Below are positions 26,006 to 40,000 of a stretch of 64,000 nucleotides of DNA, piece by piece. Made by a program: the position numbers and the translations under genes. The stretch spans positions 10,001-74,000 of the forward strand of contig DF241452.1 in the NCBI GenBank assembly GCA_000507305.1, in the 5' to 3' direction. The notes beneath the pieces are model-generated. The model worked only from the letters and a program-made list of their open reading frames with translations. It did no database searches and was not told where the DNA came from. This DNA comes from Breviolum minutum Mf 1.05b.01 (Eukaryota > Sar > Dinophyceae > Suessiales > Symbiodiniaceae). Position 1 is the stretch's first letter, and each line of letters begins with the position of its first letter.

Positions 26006-26171
26006 CTGTCTGTCTGTTTGTCTGACTGTCTGTCTGTCTGTCTGTCTGTTGCTAAATCAGTCAGTCACTCAGGTTTGACTTAGAAAAGAACTTGCTTCCA
26101 CTGGATTGGCAGTCTGAAGCCACGCACCATGCGAGGTGGAACGCTTCAACCAGATGGTGTTGCAGAAGTAG
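20985..26171 (+). CDS. SBPase: Plastid sedoheptulose-1,7-bisphosphatase
   Basis: Hydrolyses sedoheptulose-1,7-bisphosphate to the 7-phosphate in the Calvin cycle. Ten exons: 20985-21296, 21651-21731, 21887-21981, 22707-22806, 23558-23776, 24478-24558, 25026-25160, 25395-25520, 25889-25939 and 26136-26171. They give about 411 residues with every junction in phase. Exon 1 is a bipartite presequence: a hydrophobic signal ending in WAFLAPTT, an RAT/S-rich stretch, then a second hydrophobic segment followed by RRAGKQQRK, as in class I dinoflagellate plastid proteins. Catalytic and family motifs are [12 protein letters not shown] (SSIVD is SBPase-like; FBPase usually has SSNID), [18 protein letters not shown] and [13 protein letters not shown]. 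Donors at exons 1 and 7 are GC, and those at exons 4 and 6 appear to be GA. The plant redox cysteine pair (CGGTAC) is replaced at the aligned place, before AFGDRQL. Confidence 0.95.
23020..23344. repeat. (GATA)n tetranucleotide array with (GGTA)n blocks
   Basis: About 325 bases of ATAG/GATA units with interspersed GGTA runs, in the SBPase intron between exons 4 and 5. The Tyr/Leu/Ser-rich minus-strand frames here come from the repeat. Confidence 0.97.
25967..26050. repeat. (GATT)n followed by (CTGT)n in the last SBPase intron
   Basis: About nine GATT units pass directly into CTGT units, between SBPase exons 9 and 10. Confidence 0.93.
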
Positions 26172-28308
26172 GTGGCCAGGAGTGGGTGGTTGCTTCGGTT
26201 GCTTCGGCTGTTTGTGCTTTCCCTGCCTGAGAAACTGAGTAGCTGGGTTTTGTAGGTCTTGTGCAGTTTATTTTTTCCCTTTCTGTTGGGGACAGGCTAC
26301 ATCAAATGGTTGTGCTCCCTGTTTCCCACGATGTCCTTCATCTATTAAACAGCTTGGGAGAGACAGCAAGGATGATGCTCATGATGGTGACCATCTTCAC
26401 TACATTCAGATCCTCAATTTTTTCATCCCATGCTTTGGTTAATCTGAACGGTGGATTGTGGGTGCATAGAAACTGCTGTCATGTGTCGTCCAGGACTCCT
26501 CTGCCTGGTGCCAGTTCTTAGCCCTTGACGGCTGATTTTTCCTAAAGTGAGTTTCGAGCGCACGAGAAATGCAGAGAGCAGAAATGGAAGATGGAAGTTA
26601 AGTTAGGCAAAATGCCACTGTTTGAAGATATTCATCACAAGCATAGGCAGAACATCTAGGAATTTTGGAGTGAATTGCGCTCTCTCAGCACATTGATCTC
26701 TTGGATTATTTTTAGCAACTCTAGCACAGTTTCAATATTCTGTTGGCTGTGGAGGACAGCCGTTTCGTGCCCCCTGCGGAAAAAAGTTAGCACCATGCTG
26801 TCGGTGGAAGGCCCAAAGGTTGGCAAGGTCGACGTGGGTGTCGGGTGTTGGCGATGGCAGGATCCTGCTGCAGTGGTGGCAACTTGGATTGCAGTTGCAA
26901 GAGTTAGATCGTTGAATTTGAAGCTTTGAAACACATTGCAGACGGGACTCCATTCACAGAAAAGGGAAAAAGGTTTGCAAAATATGGCAAAACGAAGATA
27001 AACCAATAACGTTTCTTTGAAGCTCATGGTCACAGGGTGTCATATATCTATGATCTAGTAACAAATTGTTCCCGTTTTTGGGTGCTTTCCCATTGTGGAA
27101 CTTGACATTCATCTGGGTTGACATTGCCTGCAAGTCACCCCCAAAAACGTACCCAAAAATTGCATAAAATTTCAGGAAATTGGAAGCTGATAAGTTGCAT
27201 ACCAAGAATTTCCCACATTACCAGAAAAAATATCTCCAGTGGGTGCAAAACCATTCCGAGTTTGGATGAGGGCTATACTTGGTGATACATTTTGGTGAGC
27301 TGGCTCAAAATTCTAGTGTCATTTTGGGACCCCAAAATATCTTGGACCACGCCGAGGTGTTTAATTGCTTTATGGAACTTTTGGTGTCATTCTTTCCTTC
27401 CGGAGCTTTCAAATTGCAGCTCAAATTTGTACGTTTTTCTGTCCTTTCTGTTGAGGAGCTAGAGGCATAGTGTCCCAAAACCAAATCATATTTTGTCCAT
27501 CGAAGGGACAAATTCAGGGCTAGGTTTTGGTGTCAAGCAAGTTGTTTGATCATATCTTGTGAAAATGTTCAATTTCGTAGCCTTTGGTCACTTAAGATGG
27601 TAGTGTAGATGTAGTACCTATCGAAAACAAAGGATTTCCACCCTCTGTTCTGTTTACCATTTTCAACCTTCAGTGCAACCGGGGCCCAAAAAAAAACAGA
27701 ACGTAAAAACACCTAGAAGCGCTTGGACGCCACTGTGGGGCCGTTTTGGCTCGAACCGCAGATCTAGTTACGGTTTTGACCGCGCAAAAGGAAGTGCGGT
27801 CCGACCGTCACGGGGCACCTTAGGGGCTGATGTGAAGGAGTTGTTTTGATGGGATGGAAGAGGGTGTACGCCCCAATGATAAATGATTCAATGATGTGGA
27901 CACACGCACCTGTACACACATATGTATACATATATATAAATAGATAGATGCATGTATATTATATGATTATCTATCATAGATGCCAAATCGGGTGGAGGTT
28001 GGATTTCTAATGGATGGCATCCGCACAACAATTCCAATGAAATCCTTGCTTTTGAGGGCCCGAGTTGATGAGTCTTCGAGGCAAGTTATCTCACCAGTCA
28101 CAAAGGATTTTACCGGCCCCAAGGTGTGGGTCATTTGAACATGACTGAACGCAACAGGGCTAAGGATACATGGCAGTTTCCTAAAGACGCAGGTGTGATA
28201 GATTTTTTTCTTTGTATCCACCAAGAGAGACAAACACAACCAAGACAAAATGGTTCATGGTAGTGGCCACTTTCTCAAATAACCTTGGGAGTGACAAATT
28301 GTGAAGTT
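26172..28308. other. Intergenic stretch downstream of SBPase
   Basis: About 2.1 kb with no recognised gene. A 125-codon minus-strand frame at 26656-27033 shows no known motif. A short TA/ACAT-rich region lies near 27910-27975. Nothing else is supported. Confidence 0.5.
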
Positions 28309-28399
28309 GTTTTTCAGTGGATGCGCTTAAGGTGAAATGTCCCGCACCCGGGTGCTAGCCACCGTTGTCTTGGCAGTGACTTGGCTGAAGGGGAAGGAA
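28309..28399 (+). CDS. Possible first exon with a signal peptide or membrane anchor
   Basis: A TTTTTCAG acceptor ends at 28317, followed 19 bases later by an ATG at 28337 whose frame encodes MSRTRVLATVVLAVTWLKGK before a GT donor at 28400. The hydrophobic stretch after a basic start resembles a secretory signal. An upstream ATG at 28321 opens a four-codon uORF ending in TGA. No second exon could be joined with confidence, so this may be the start of an unrecognised gene or a chance frame. Confidence 0.35.
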
Positions 28400-31300
28400 G
28401 TTGGAAGATGATGGGGAAGCTGCGGAAAAAGATGCACCGTCAGGTGAGGACCTTGCTTTCGGGAATACTTAATTACTTTGAGTGAGTCTTCCAAAGCTTC
28501 AAGAGTTGTTTCTGCATCTATGGCTGCAAACCCCTACTGCGATTTCCACGCCCTGCATTCTGTGTGGTTCCATCACCAGGAGGGCTCGTGGTGACCAGGG
28601 TTTTGGGATACCTCGTTGTAGGTGCCATTGAGCAGTAAAACAAACTCTGGTTATTCGGCATATATATGGTCATATACGGGAATGATACTACATGCTCATC
28701 TTCAGCAGGGATCATTTTTTAGCTCAATATTTTTTTCCCATGGCTCAATTCTACTCACTTCTCGTGAATATCACCTACCCTTCCTCCCCCCGTTGCCCGT
28801 TTTCCTTATTAAGGCCCTTTGCCAAGCAGATTGCTCCAGTGACTCCAATGATACCACTGAATCATGCGCAGGCCGAGTGTGATCTTGGGATGATAAGGAG
28901 GAACATGAAGAAAAGTTGAAGTTGCCTTTTTGTTTTGTATGTTACTTGTTGTTGCTGTTGGAGTAAGAGGGAATAATTTGTCGAGTCACCTTCGTATTTT
29001 CAGACCTGACCGAGTGTGCATTTCAAACTGCTGCTGGTTACTCATAGTACAAGGAGACTTCTTACGTTTCTTTGGCCTAAGGGCCGCATTGGGCCGCCAT
29101 GTTTCATCCGTTTTTGCCATGCCTTTGATAATGCCTCCGTCAAGTCTGCCAGGCTCCGAGGAAGACTGGTTGACTTCAGTCTTCCCTCCTGGGTTTTCAC
29201 CGCACTCATCGTCACTTGGGCTTTACCCAGAGTCGGTCTTGGAGATCAGGGGGGTTTGTATGCAAGTCGTGGAAGAGTTTTGTTTCGGTAAGGAGCTACA
29301 ATCCTTCTGAATATTGGAGATGGGATGCTGCCATGATATGATGATTTGCAGTGATCAATACATGCCATGTCTTTTTTTTCACAGATGCTAAGGCTAGTGA
29401 AGTGTATCGGTGCTACTTTGGCCGGATCAGTGTATCTTGGTTGGCAACTTTGGCCGGGTCCGCTGTGTTGAGAGGTTGAATTCTATATTCATAGCTTAAG
29501 AAACTTCATGTCTTTTTTTATATTCTGCAGGATAGATGCGGGCTGAGTTGCTTCAGTTTGAGACTTGAGGTGTTCTTCGAAGTCTAAAAAACTACCGTGA
29601 ATTAGCGGGAGCCAATATATCATGCATTATATATACTACACATTCTTAACCTTTGGCCCCTCCAATCGGAAGGTTTGGAAAATGATAATTACCATGCCAT
29701 CTTTTCTGAAGCTGTGAGTGTAAGTCTCCCTGTCCGCTTGCGAAACATGGCCAGGTTCGCTCTTGTTGGCATGATGCTTGAAAGCCGCAAGGACCCACCA
29801 GCTTGGTGGATGGGAGATGGAGCCTGGATGGTTGGTACGGTATGAGTTCCCTGGATTCGTAGCGATTTACTTGTTGGAGGATGGGTAGTCATCAAGAGAT
29901 ACATGAGTTGCACACTTTTTTGATGGAGCATTCGTAAGTGCCATTGAAACCCTGTGCTTGAAATGTGAATGCACACCTATATTCGTGGATTTCCTGGTAT
30001 GTTAGCCTACCAGTGGGTAGTTGAAATTTTGAGAGCAGACTTCAGGAGCGCCGGCAAGAGAAACATATTGCCAGGGAGGCCACCGGTAGAGGGCAAGGGG
30101 TGGTGATGTTGAGGATAACTCATGGCTCTGACTCCTATTCCCACCACAAAACCTAAAAAGCTCCCATGCTGGGTAGAGATGATGCGGTTTGGTTCGAAGT
30201 AAGGTTCAGGAACACATGAGTCGTTTTTTCTCTTTTTTCTGGTGGGGGTATCTTTCCTCAGACCCTGCTGACGCCAGGCCGACCCCCCGATCCGTCAAAA
30301 TTTTGCTCAGCAAACCCACCTGTTTTCGCGAATCCAGATCGCTCGGTACAGCAAAGGTAATATGTCATACTTAACCCCATAATTGGTTGCAAGTGATGTA
30401 GTTACAAATCCTCTTACCGTACACCATAAATTGGCCTCATGTCACATCTTTTGTTTGCACTTCCTATCCATGTCCAAGCTATCGGATCTCCGGACCGTTT
30501 TGTTGGGAGGAGCTGAAACTCCCACGCAGCAACTCACATATTGAGAAGGCGAGGTGAAGGGGAAAACTTCCCTCTGGATGGGTGGATGCTGCAATGCCTG
30601 GTAGTCCTTAGATTGCCGTGATGTTCTGGAAACAATCAGGTGCAAATGAAAAATCCATGAAAATCCATCAGGTGGCTGTTGATTCTCCCATTTGTCACTT
30701 TTTTAAAGATGCAAAAACAGAATGTATATAATTCCATGGCAAATTAATGATTGATTGGTGGTTAGCAGGTGCAATGCACAACAGTGGGCACCCATTTCAT
30801 AGTGACTTCTTTCAACCGAAGTACCAACCTTCATAGCTAAGGCTCAGTCTCGAGTTGCTCCAGGCGCTTTGTGCTATTTCAGTGGCAGTGTGATGAAAAT
30901 CCTGCCCGCCCCAGCACAGCTGCCTTTTTCAGAAATGAGAAGCGAATAATCAGGTTTCATTAAGGGAAAATGGTCGGTTATGAATGTCTTGTACAACATA
31001 TAAGTCAATAACTTAATAAGGAAGAACTTATAACCCTATATTCAACGCTTTGGAGTTGTGTGCACCAGCAGGTCAAGTAGATATACCCATTGTCAAGGGG
31101 AAATCAAATGATGTAAGTGTACGCTTGGTGTACCCGTTTTTTTGGCCTCAGACAATCAAGTTAAAGAACTTTAAATATCTAAGCAAGGGAATTTCCCCCT
31201 TTGCAAAATACTCAACAAGTGATAGGTTGTTCAATTCCTTCTTCAATGGACTCAAGGGATTGGTCTGAAATATTTTATCCTGACCGAAACCGCTGACAAA

Positions 31301-33495
31301 CCCGCTTCATGGTGGATCGAAATGCTTGATGTCCTTCCATCAGTTACACCACCAAGCTTTGCCTGTCCAAAGCATCGATGTAGCCAGACCCTTCTAGGTG
31401 AAGGATTCGAAACTGGAAACTGTCTACTTGTTAAGGGTTTCTAGGGAAGTTCTATGTAAGTTTGCCTGGAAGGGTAGCACTTTGGACATGGAAGCTGTAA
31501 CATGTGTGGAAAGAGCACTTGTTTGATCCTGGGCTTCATAGTCGCATTTTCCAAATTCAAGTTCTGCAGGGGAGGGCTTTAAGGAAACGACTAAGGACCT
31601 TGAAGATTTGTTTACATGAAGGACATGAGACAACGCTTTAATGAGCCCAAGCTTGGAACTCTCAAAGGTGATTTTTGACAGCCGTGCTTTCGCCATGACT
31701 TTTTTAAATTCTCTATCCTTCTCTCTCTCTCTCTCTCTTTGTTTGTTTTTGATGGGCATATATAGTTGTAAAACAATATGTTTACGTGATATACTGATAT
31801 AATATATGCTAGATATTTAATTACACAGTTAAAATCGGCCGCGTACGTGTTTCAGCATCATCACAGAAACAGTCAGTGGGAAGCATACCGAGGCATATAG
31901 CATTGCAAATTACAAAAGATGGTCAAAAGAGAAGAAACCTCCAATAGTTGGTGAAAGTGTACTTCAATTTGGTGAAAAAGAATACCCTCCCCCGTTGCCG
32001 TGTGCGGAAAGATGCTGTTTACTAAGTCTACTATATACTCCGGAAATAGTCATTTGCTTTCCTAATCTTTATTTGCATCTCTCCCAGACACAGACACACA
32101 CCCAACGAAAAATATACGCGTGATTATATACGAAAGTAATCCTTTATAAAAGTAAAATGAATAGATAAACATATGTATCCTGTATACACGTTTGATGTGA
32201 ATGTATCATCATTATATCACCATTCTATAGATCATGAGTTGCTACCATGTCAACAGCAGCATGACACATCCCACCACCTCATCCTGTCGATCCGGTGCTC
32301 TTCGTCAGGCTCTCCTGACGTGGCGCCGAGGGGTGCCGCGCCGGGGGAAATGCATCGTTCCCAGTCCGTGCCGCACGCCGGAAGTTAGGGTCGCCCAGGG
32401 GTAGCCGATTGGGTTGGGGCACGTTGTTGTTCCGAATGGTGGTGCCCAGGTGTTACTTTTCAATTCTCCTGTTGGAGGTTTTAAGATGGTTAGGGTTACC
32501 ATGGACTACCGGGCTGAGCAAAAAATAGAAATGGCAAGTACAAGATCAGGATTGGAACTGTGGATGGAAAAACTGGAACTGGAGCACCATTGGGGGATTT
32601 CATTCAACAGTTGGTAAATTATACCCCGGAACTGGGGTATACTAAAATCATCTAAAATCCAAGTAGACTTCGGGTATATGCTAGCTTGTAAACCTGCTAA
32701 TCACGTTTTACCAAACTCCTGCATCTAGAATCTAAATGATGAAAGCTTCGGGTTGGGGATTTGGAAGCCATGTATTGGAGGGTGGCAAGGGAGGGATATT
32801 TTACCTGACTGCCAGTAGGATCTTTAAGATCCAAAACTCAAAACGGATGATGGGAATCTTTGGCCAAGGTGGAATTTCTACTGTACTTTTATGGCGGGTT
32901 GGTCCGGATTGGTGCTTATTTTCGTGTTGATGATTTTGGGAAGCACGGCAAACACGCAAAACAGCGGGATGAGGATGTTCATCGATTCACTAAATGATGT
33001 TGGCTCCATTCTTAAGGATGATTATACAAACGCAAGAAACCAGTGCTGATGCTTGCGGTGCCGGAAAACACCACATTAAAAACCATTTCTCGTTTTGTGT
33101 CACCAACTCCACTTCATCCTCCTTCATTGCCTCACCAAGTCAGACACTGAGGTCTGGAGTCGAAAAAAGAAACTCCACAGTGCTCTCCACAGGCGGGTTT
33201 CTACCGTTTCTAGCACAAAAAATCGCAACTTTCTTGACCAAGTTGACCTGGAAGTGACTTCATCTATGGAACTCCTATAGTCATTTCACATGGAGTTTAG
33301 TGATCAAGGTGTCTACTGTCACCAACCCTCCAGGTACGGTCCGACGAAACGGACTGGCGAAGCTGCAATGGGCGCCTCGCGCGCACGGTTTCAGCGCCGG
33401 TGAAGTGCCTCGGCTTCGGAGGGGTGGAGGGAGGAAGTCGGAGATGAAATCCCCTTTGTTGTGTGAGTTTTTACAGCAGGGTTTTTCTCACTCTC

Positions 33496-33526
<31 letters not shown>

Positions 33527-34068
33527 CTTTCTCTTTGTGCATATATTTCTCTATATCTATCTGTACTTTTGTTCTTTTTTGGGGAATGAATGGAAAGTTG
33601 AAAAAGGTGAAGGACGAGGGAACTCAAGGAAATGAGTGTGGAGCGGCTTGCAATCTGAAAAACTAATGGAGAAGGACCAGAGAAGGAGAGTCCGGACATA
33701 CATAAGTTACATAAGTTTATCACCCTTGCTGTATAACAAAAAATTGACGAAGATTTTGTCTCAGAAACATCATCCTGTTGCCTCCACACCACCTCCTGAC
33801 CCCTTGGTGACTTGGCGAGGTCAGCAGCAACACCAAAGAATGGAAAGGAGCTAAGTGAAATGGAGAAGGTAGAGCGTCAGGCCCAGCTGCTTCGTTAAGT
33901 GAGGGATCCAGCTGCCGCGAAACTGGGGAATACTTGAAAACACGAATCTTTCATTTGGATGAAATCAGAAAGAGATGGTGAGGGTAGCAATCCAAGGCAA
34001 ATTTCCAAGTCTGGATGGTTTCAACCTTTAAAACATGGGAGAACCATCCGTGGCCCTTCCATTTTCAG
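28400..34068 (+). other. Mostly intronic or intergenic, three candidate exons
   Basis: Three GC-richer blocks are bounded by good acceptor and donor letters: 30262-30356 (opens TLLTPGRPPDPS), 32309-32383 (contains GEMHRSQSVPHAG) and 33334-33399 (contains YGPTKRTGEAAMG). All are Pro/Ser/Gly/Arg-rich and could be the disordered N-terminal part of the MIF4G gene, whose first sure exon is at 34069. Their phases do not join directly to one another, so other exons are missing or some are false. CT-rich tracts occur at 31717-31740 and 33490-33536. Confidence 0.35.
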
Positions 34069-37000
34069 GTGAAGTCCATCTTGAACAAGTCCCTTGGAAT
34101 TAGCGGGGTGGGACTGGAAGGTGGGTTTGAGGCAGGGTTGTGGTGGATGTGTTGGAGAAGGTGGATATTTTTTGTTCCTTTTTTGTTGTTACAAGTTACT
34201 GGGGGAACCCTTGACCACATTTTCTCAAACGGCTCAATGAAAGTTGTTTGACCTAGGCGGAAGTGGTGCTTTTCTTTACATTGGTTTGAGTGTGGAGGTA
34301 TTCGATGATTTTCTTGGATTTCCCTTTGAAACCTACTCAGATGCCTGACTTCCGAATGTCCGCAAAAAATATTCAACACTATCATGCACCATGCCTGACT
34401 ATCCAATACCCAAGCGCTACTCTTTTCATTGGTAGCAGATTGAGTCAACGCTGATAGTTCTTGCTTCACTTTTGGTGTTGTACTCTTCAAGTCATCTTCC
34501 CACCCATCTGAGTCTACTATTCTGTGCATTTTTTATTGGGTTTTTGGAAGCTAAGATAGTAGCAACTTCAGTCCCAGGCGACAACCACAGATCCTAGGCT
34601 TACCTGGGAGAAGTTTGACAAACTCTACGGGGATTTGTTGACCTATTGCATGGTAGAGGATGAACGTGTGCGTCTTGAAACCGTGGAGGTGGGGTTTAAA
34701 GGGATGAGTTTCGGGAAAATGATGGGATGAGTCGGATGAGGCCCTGTTCTTGCTGTAGATATCGGGTGAGAGTGGTGCAACTTGGGGAATGAACCACGTT
34801 TTTTTTTGCGTGAGGTGCTGGTGAAACACGTATTTTCGTGGAGTGATTTATGATTGAAGTCACCAGCAAGAGGTTTGGCCGTTCGATTCCCACATCTTTA
34901 AGAAAGAGCCCGTCAGCTCAAACTTAAAAAGCAAATGCTAAGAAGTGCAACTTAACATGAAGGGCCTTGGCCAGCAGGCCAGCAGAAAGCGAAGCATGTC
35001 CAATGACCAGTGAGGACGCACCAAATTCAGCGGACCACCGGGAAACCCCCGTCGTTTTCGTGGATATTTGCCATTGCCTATAACAATATCATGCCGTCAT
35101 TCGTCCACTTTTCCGATGGCAAGATTCTTCCACTTGCAACCCTGCGGGAGGTCATTGCGCGTGATATCTTCAAGAAGGTCGGGAAATCAGGGGCTGCTGA
35201 TGCACCAGTTGTTGACTCTGAGGTTTGGTAGTTCAAATTATCAAGCAACCTTTAACAAAGAACCTGGAAGCTTCTGGACAAGGGAAAGAAAAAAGCCTAC
35301 AACCCCCCTTTCAAGCATCAACCATCAACCATCAAGATCAGATGTTTGTACAGGAAGGTTTCATTCGGTTATTATGGGGCTACCCCATGGGCATCAACGA
35401 AGCCACCTCTGGCAGCTTACAGCTTCGTCATAGGCGACCTTGCAACACAACTTCATTGAACTCTACGCAGATCTTTGCGCTAAACTCGATGCGGAGACCT
35501 GGTGCTAGTTGTGAGATGGTTGTGGGTGGGATGTTGCCCCTTTCCTCCAAGAAGTTAAGTGGTGAATTGGGCTCTAAGACTGCAGAACAGCCTTAATCTC
35601 AAACATTTTGGAGGTGATTTTTATGTTGCGATCTGGAATGATCTGGAGGCAAAAATGGAATGTCATTGAATCTCCCGAGCTTAATACAAATTATGCATAA
35701 ACCCCTACATTTCCCAGTGATTTTGATGATTCGTGAGTTTCCAAATAGCTCCCCAAGTCCTAGTTAAAGTTCGCTCCTCCGATCCTCACTGGTTAACCTG
35801 AAGTGGTTGCCTACCCTCGAGAACAAACGTAGTCCACATATAATACTGTATACATATATATTGTATATATATATATAACTGTCTATGTAACATTAATGTT
35901 TCCATAATATATACATGCATGTATGTATCTGCATTCAAAGGGACAGTCATCTTCCCTATTTTAAATTTCCCTGCAGGGCACATTGGTTGCCATCACCACG
36001 ATATATATTTGTGGAGAAAAACGCCTTTTTTCCACAAATTGATGACCTTTGAAAAACGACTCATTGATGATAGGTGGATAAAGCCACCCGTACGTAACAT
36101 CTTTCGCATATCTGTATGCGAAATTTGTATCTGTATATATTATGAGAAATGGCCCTAAACTGTGTTTCCATAGAGACCACAAAATTGGGGATATCTTGTT
36201 TAGTCTTCGTTGGGTCTTTTTTGCAGCCTCTTTTCCGTTTGAGCAATGCCCATATCTAAAGATTTGAGCGTGGTTATCTTCACTGGTCAGCCAGATAGTG
36301 CCGCTTTATTTTCCCATAATAACCTTAGGAGGCAGTGATTGCAACCATGTTTAGACTCTTTCATCCCTATTTGGGTTTAAAAATCAAGACCTAACATGTC
36401 GAAAAGTGAAAGCCATTAGTCCCCGGCCTTTGGTGCATACCCCGGAAACCGCAGAAGTTGTGGTGTCTGAGGATTTGCGAGGGAAGGGTGTTGAGGTGAA
36501 CTTCCGTAGGGCCCTGTTAGAGCAGTGTCAGGTGCCAAGGGTTGCACGATTTTCGGCGTTCCCGGATTTTCCCAGGGAAGTTGGGACACTCATGGTGAAA
36601 CACTCCTTGGATTCCATCGGGCATCCATGGTGCAAGCGCCAAACATGTAAGATCTTCATGTCCGAAGCCCAAAAAAGACCATAAAGAGGTGAAGATTTTT
36701 CTATTTCAAAACCTGTCCCCACTGTAATATCTAGGTCAACTCAAGCAAAGGTTTTTGTGCAGGGGATGTAACCCTTACGAACCTTCCCCAGTGCTGGCTT
36801 CATGAGGATGGAATTGATATTATGTACATATGTGTATATTACATGTGTGTAGAGTGAAAAGAATGAATATGTATATACTTATATATATATACATCTATGT
36901 GTTTACGAACTGCATATACTCTACATCGTGGTACCTCAAGTTTTTTTCCCAGATACTATGCATTATTCATACGCCCATATTTTGACATCAAAATTCAAAC

Positions 37001-40000
37001 CTAGATACTCGCAGGTCTACATCTATACACATACATAGTCTCCGTTTCCGCCGTTTCCCCCTTCCGTTTCCGACCGCAGGAATCATTCACGGTGCATTTG
37101 GCACCGCCTCAGATTGACACCTGCCGCTGGGTGAAGTATCTGGAGCCGTTTCCTCCGAAAATTAGGTAGGAGCTTGGTGAAATATGTGTATGCATGCACT
37201 TATTTACAGTATTCATTTATTTATTAATTCAGATCATTTATTTATTCATTCATGCATTCATTTATTGATTTATTTATATATTGCTTTATTTATTCATTTA
37301 TTTATTGTATGTATCAATCTCTAGTAGCTTCTATATCATGCAAAAACCAGGTACTTTGTTATGGTTGATGAAATGGAGATACACCTCATGCTTGATTCAT
37401 TGTGGTGGATTGGACCTACTAGTTTCAACGCAAATCTGCGCTTCTTTTTCCTTTGGGTCAATCCTAGGCTTGGAGTACGAGGAGCAGTACGAGATGCTGG
37501 TGAAGTACAAAACGAGCCTTGACTTGGGTGCCTTTTTTCGGTAGCATTGGAAGATGATTTTCTGAATCATACCTATATGAACGTACGTGAACTCACAAAT
37601 GGTGTTAATGCCTAATGTATCCAAATATCATTTGATGTTTATATCACTTAGTGATTCCAAGCTGTGGGGCGTATCCGATTGGCAACACCCAATTTGGCTC
37701 AATCGAGAAAACAGCCCTTCACCTGAGGAAGATGCTTGGGAACGTGAAGTTGATTGCCCACCTGCTTCGGCTCAGGCGCGCCCCCCCCAAAAAAAGGCAT
37801 TGGAAGGGCAGGGCGGATGATGTTGCAAGGTATTAAGGTATTCCATTTTTGTTTGAAACAGAAAATTTGCAGAATTAAATCCGACTTTGTTATGAAAATT
37901 CCTAAAGAAACCCTCATATTTTTCAGGGCATTTTTGATTCGCTAGGCTTTCAAACTTCCAATGGTTATCTGTTGGTTTGGGTCGTTGATTTTTTCACGGA
38001 TCAAAAGAACCCAGTTATATTCACGGGATTCCTTCAGGGTCAACACCAGCAGGGCCCACTCTTGTGGTTCAATGGTTGAGTGGAACTTTCCTGAAGTGAT
38101 TGTCAATTGTAACATAACTTTATGTTTATTATTGTTAAATAATTACATTTATACGCACGCACCACCCCTTAAACACAATCAATTATCCAACCGGTTCACC
38201 TCCTTGTATGAACCTTTGTCAACCGCTACCGGGATGTTTTGGTCCGTGCAGTCGCAGGATGTTGGCGGCGAAGATTATTTTTCATTGCATCGAAGAGTTG
38301 ATCGCTATTGGATCAGCTGAGGTGTGACAAGACTTGGGAGTTGGAGGGGGGTTGGGTGGTGTACAACATGCCCTTCCCAACATGAAAATACAGGTTTGGG
38401 AAGGGTTCAGAATTGATGTCTTTGAAGTTTTTTTTTAGGAACCTGTTCTTTTTGTAAAACCTCTTTGCTGACCCACAAGACTCTGGGGGTGATCTCCAAG
38501 CCTGGGATGACAGATTGAATCCCCCCCCCGAAAGTAACAGGGCTTCCTGAAAAGATGACCTTTGAAAAGGAAAGTATAAAGTCAGTTCTAACTAACCCAT
38601 CATTTTCTTTAGGGGCTAATTCCATATGTTGAAATTTCAGGTGTGCAAGGGCCAGTAGGGTTCCAGTCTGATGAGTGTTGCTCCAGCAGATCTGACTATA
38701 TCCATGACAGATTGGGCTTGAAAGGTTATGAGGGTTCATCACAGCAGACCGAGCGTTTTCATCATTTGTAGGGGGTTTCACCGTTTGAAATCCCCTGTTG
38801 AATCAGACACTTAGACCCATGTGCTGTGGGATTTTGATGCTTATACAGAGCAATGGGCTTGAGAGCTTTGGGATGCTAGGAACATAGGGACATACTGACA
38901 TACTATTGATGAAAGAGATCCCAACTAGCGGGTTGATTTGAATGTGGCAAATACCAAATTGTCTTATATATCTTTACAGGGTTTCAAGCACGCCAGGTGG
39001 TGCACGATTTCTTCCAGCAACAGTGCAAAACTATATGTAATGAGATGTGGATAGTATGGGCATCATTCTCAAAAAATGAACGGATGACTAATGCGGCGCA
39101 CTGCATCACTCCTAGTCCTAGTTCTTCCTATGTCCCGGCGACGCTGGGGAGCCTCCCTCCATCATGTGTCAAATAGGTGCTATTGCACCGTGCACCTATT
39201 TTCCCGCATCGACATACGGAAAAGGTAAACTTGGGAAAGGGGACCACCTTGTACAGTACTTGTCGTACTTGGCTATACCTCAAAACTGGGGTACTAAAGG
39301 GTTTGCACGATTGATCTACTCTATTTGGTCTTATCGTTTTGATATCCTTAGCATTTCCAATGACCAGTCCTGACTCGCTGCAGCGTTAAGCTCAAACCTG
39401 AGCTTTTCCCAGCGCCGGCAATGTGAATGGGAACTTTGGCAGAGGTGAGGGCATGTTCCCCGCTTGGATGATAGGGTACAACTGGAGATTTTTAGAGGAT
39501 TTTTGTTCACCCATTTGTAGACTTATAGGTGGGATAAATGGAGCTTACAGGAATCGTTACAGTAGAAGGCACAAATTTGTGTGGCAGTGGATGTGTCTCC
39601 TCATGATTCACAGATGCATCACGGTTTATATGCAGCCCACATAGAGTTGGAATTTGGCTGAAGCCCCAATCTGCAGACGCTTAATCAGTGTCCTTGGCTT
39701 GAACAATCATCTGAAAGTTTTGCCCCAGATATTTGTCGCAGCTAAAACGTCATCATGCGATGCTACATGATCTTCTGCCACTCAAAAAGCATACTAAACC
39801 GGCCACCCCAAAGTAGATGGCACATCTCCCAAATGTGGTTTAGTGAGAGGGCCCATAAAGAACCATTATCTATGAACCAACACATTGGGACCATGCGCCA
39901 GCTACTTTCTAGATGGTATATCACCATAGCCGGTTGGACAAAATCGACGTGGGATGCAATGCCAACCTTTGGGCCCTTGTGTGACTTCCAAAGCATCTCC

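Noticed and set aside
26656-27033. 125-codon minus-strand ORF
   Set aside because: No known motif, no adjacent exons, opposite to all genes here. It remains possible but unsupported.
27733-27760. Spliced-leader-like string (TTTTGGCTCGAAC)
   Set aside because: It resembles the last part of the dinoflagellate leader but has mismatches, no gene follows it closely, and the match is short enough to be chance.
34866-34900. tRNA-like T-loop (GTTCGATTCCC)
   Set aside because: No D-arm, anticodon stem or acceptor stem can be paired around it.
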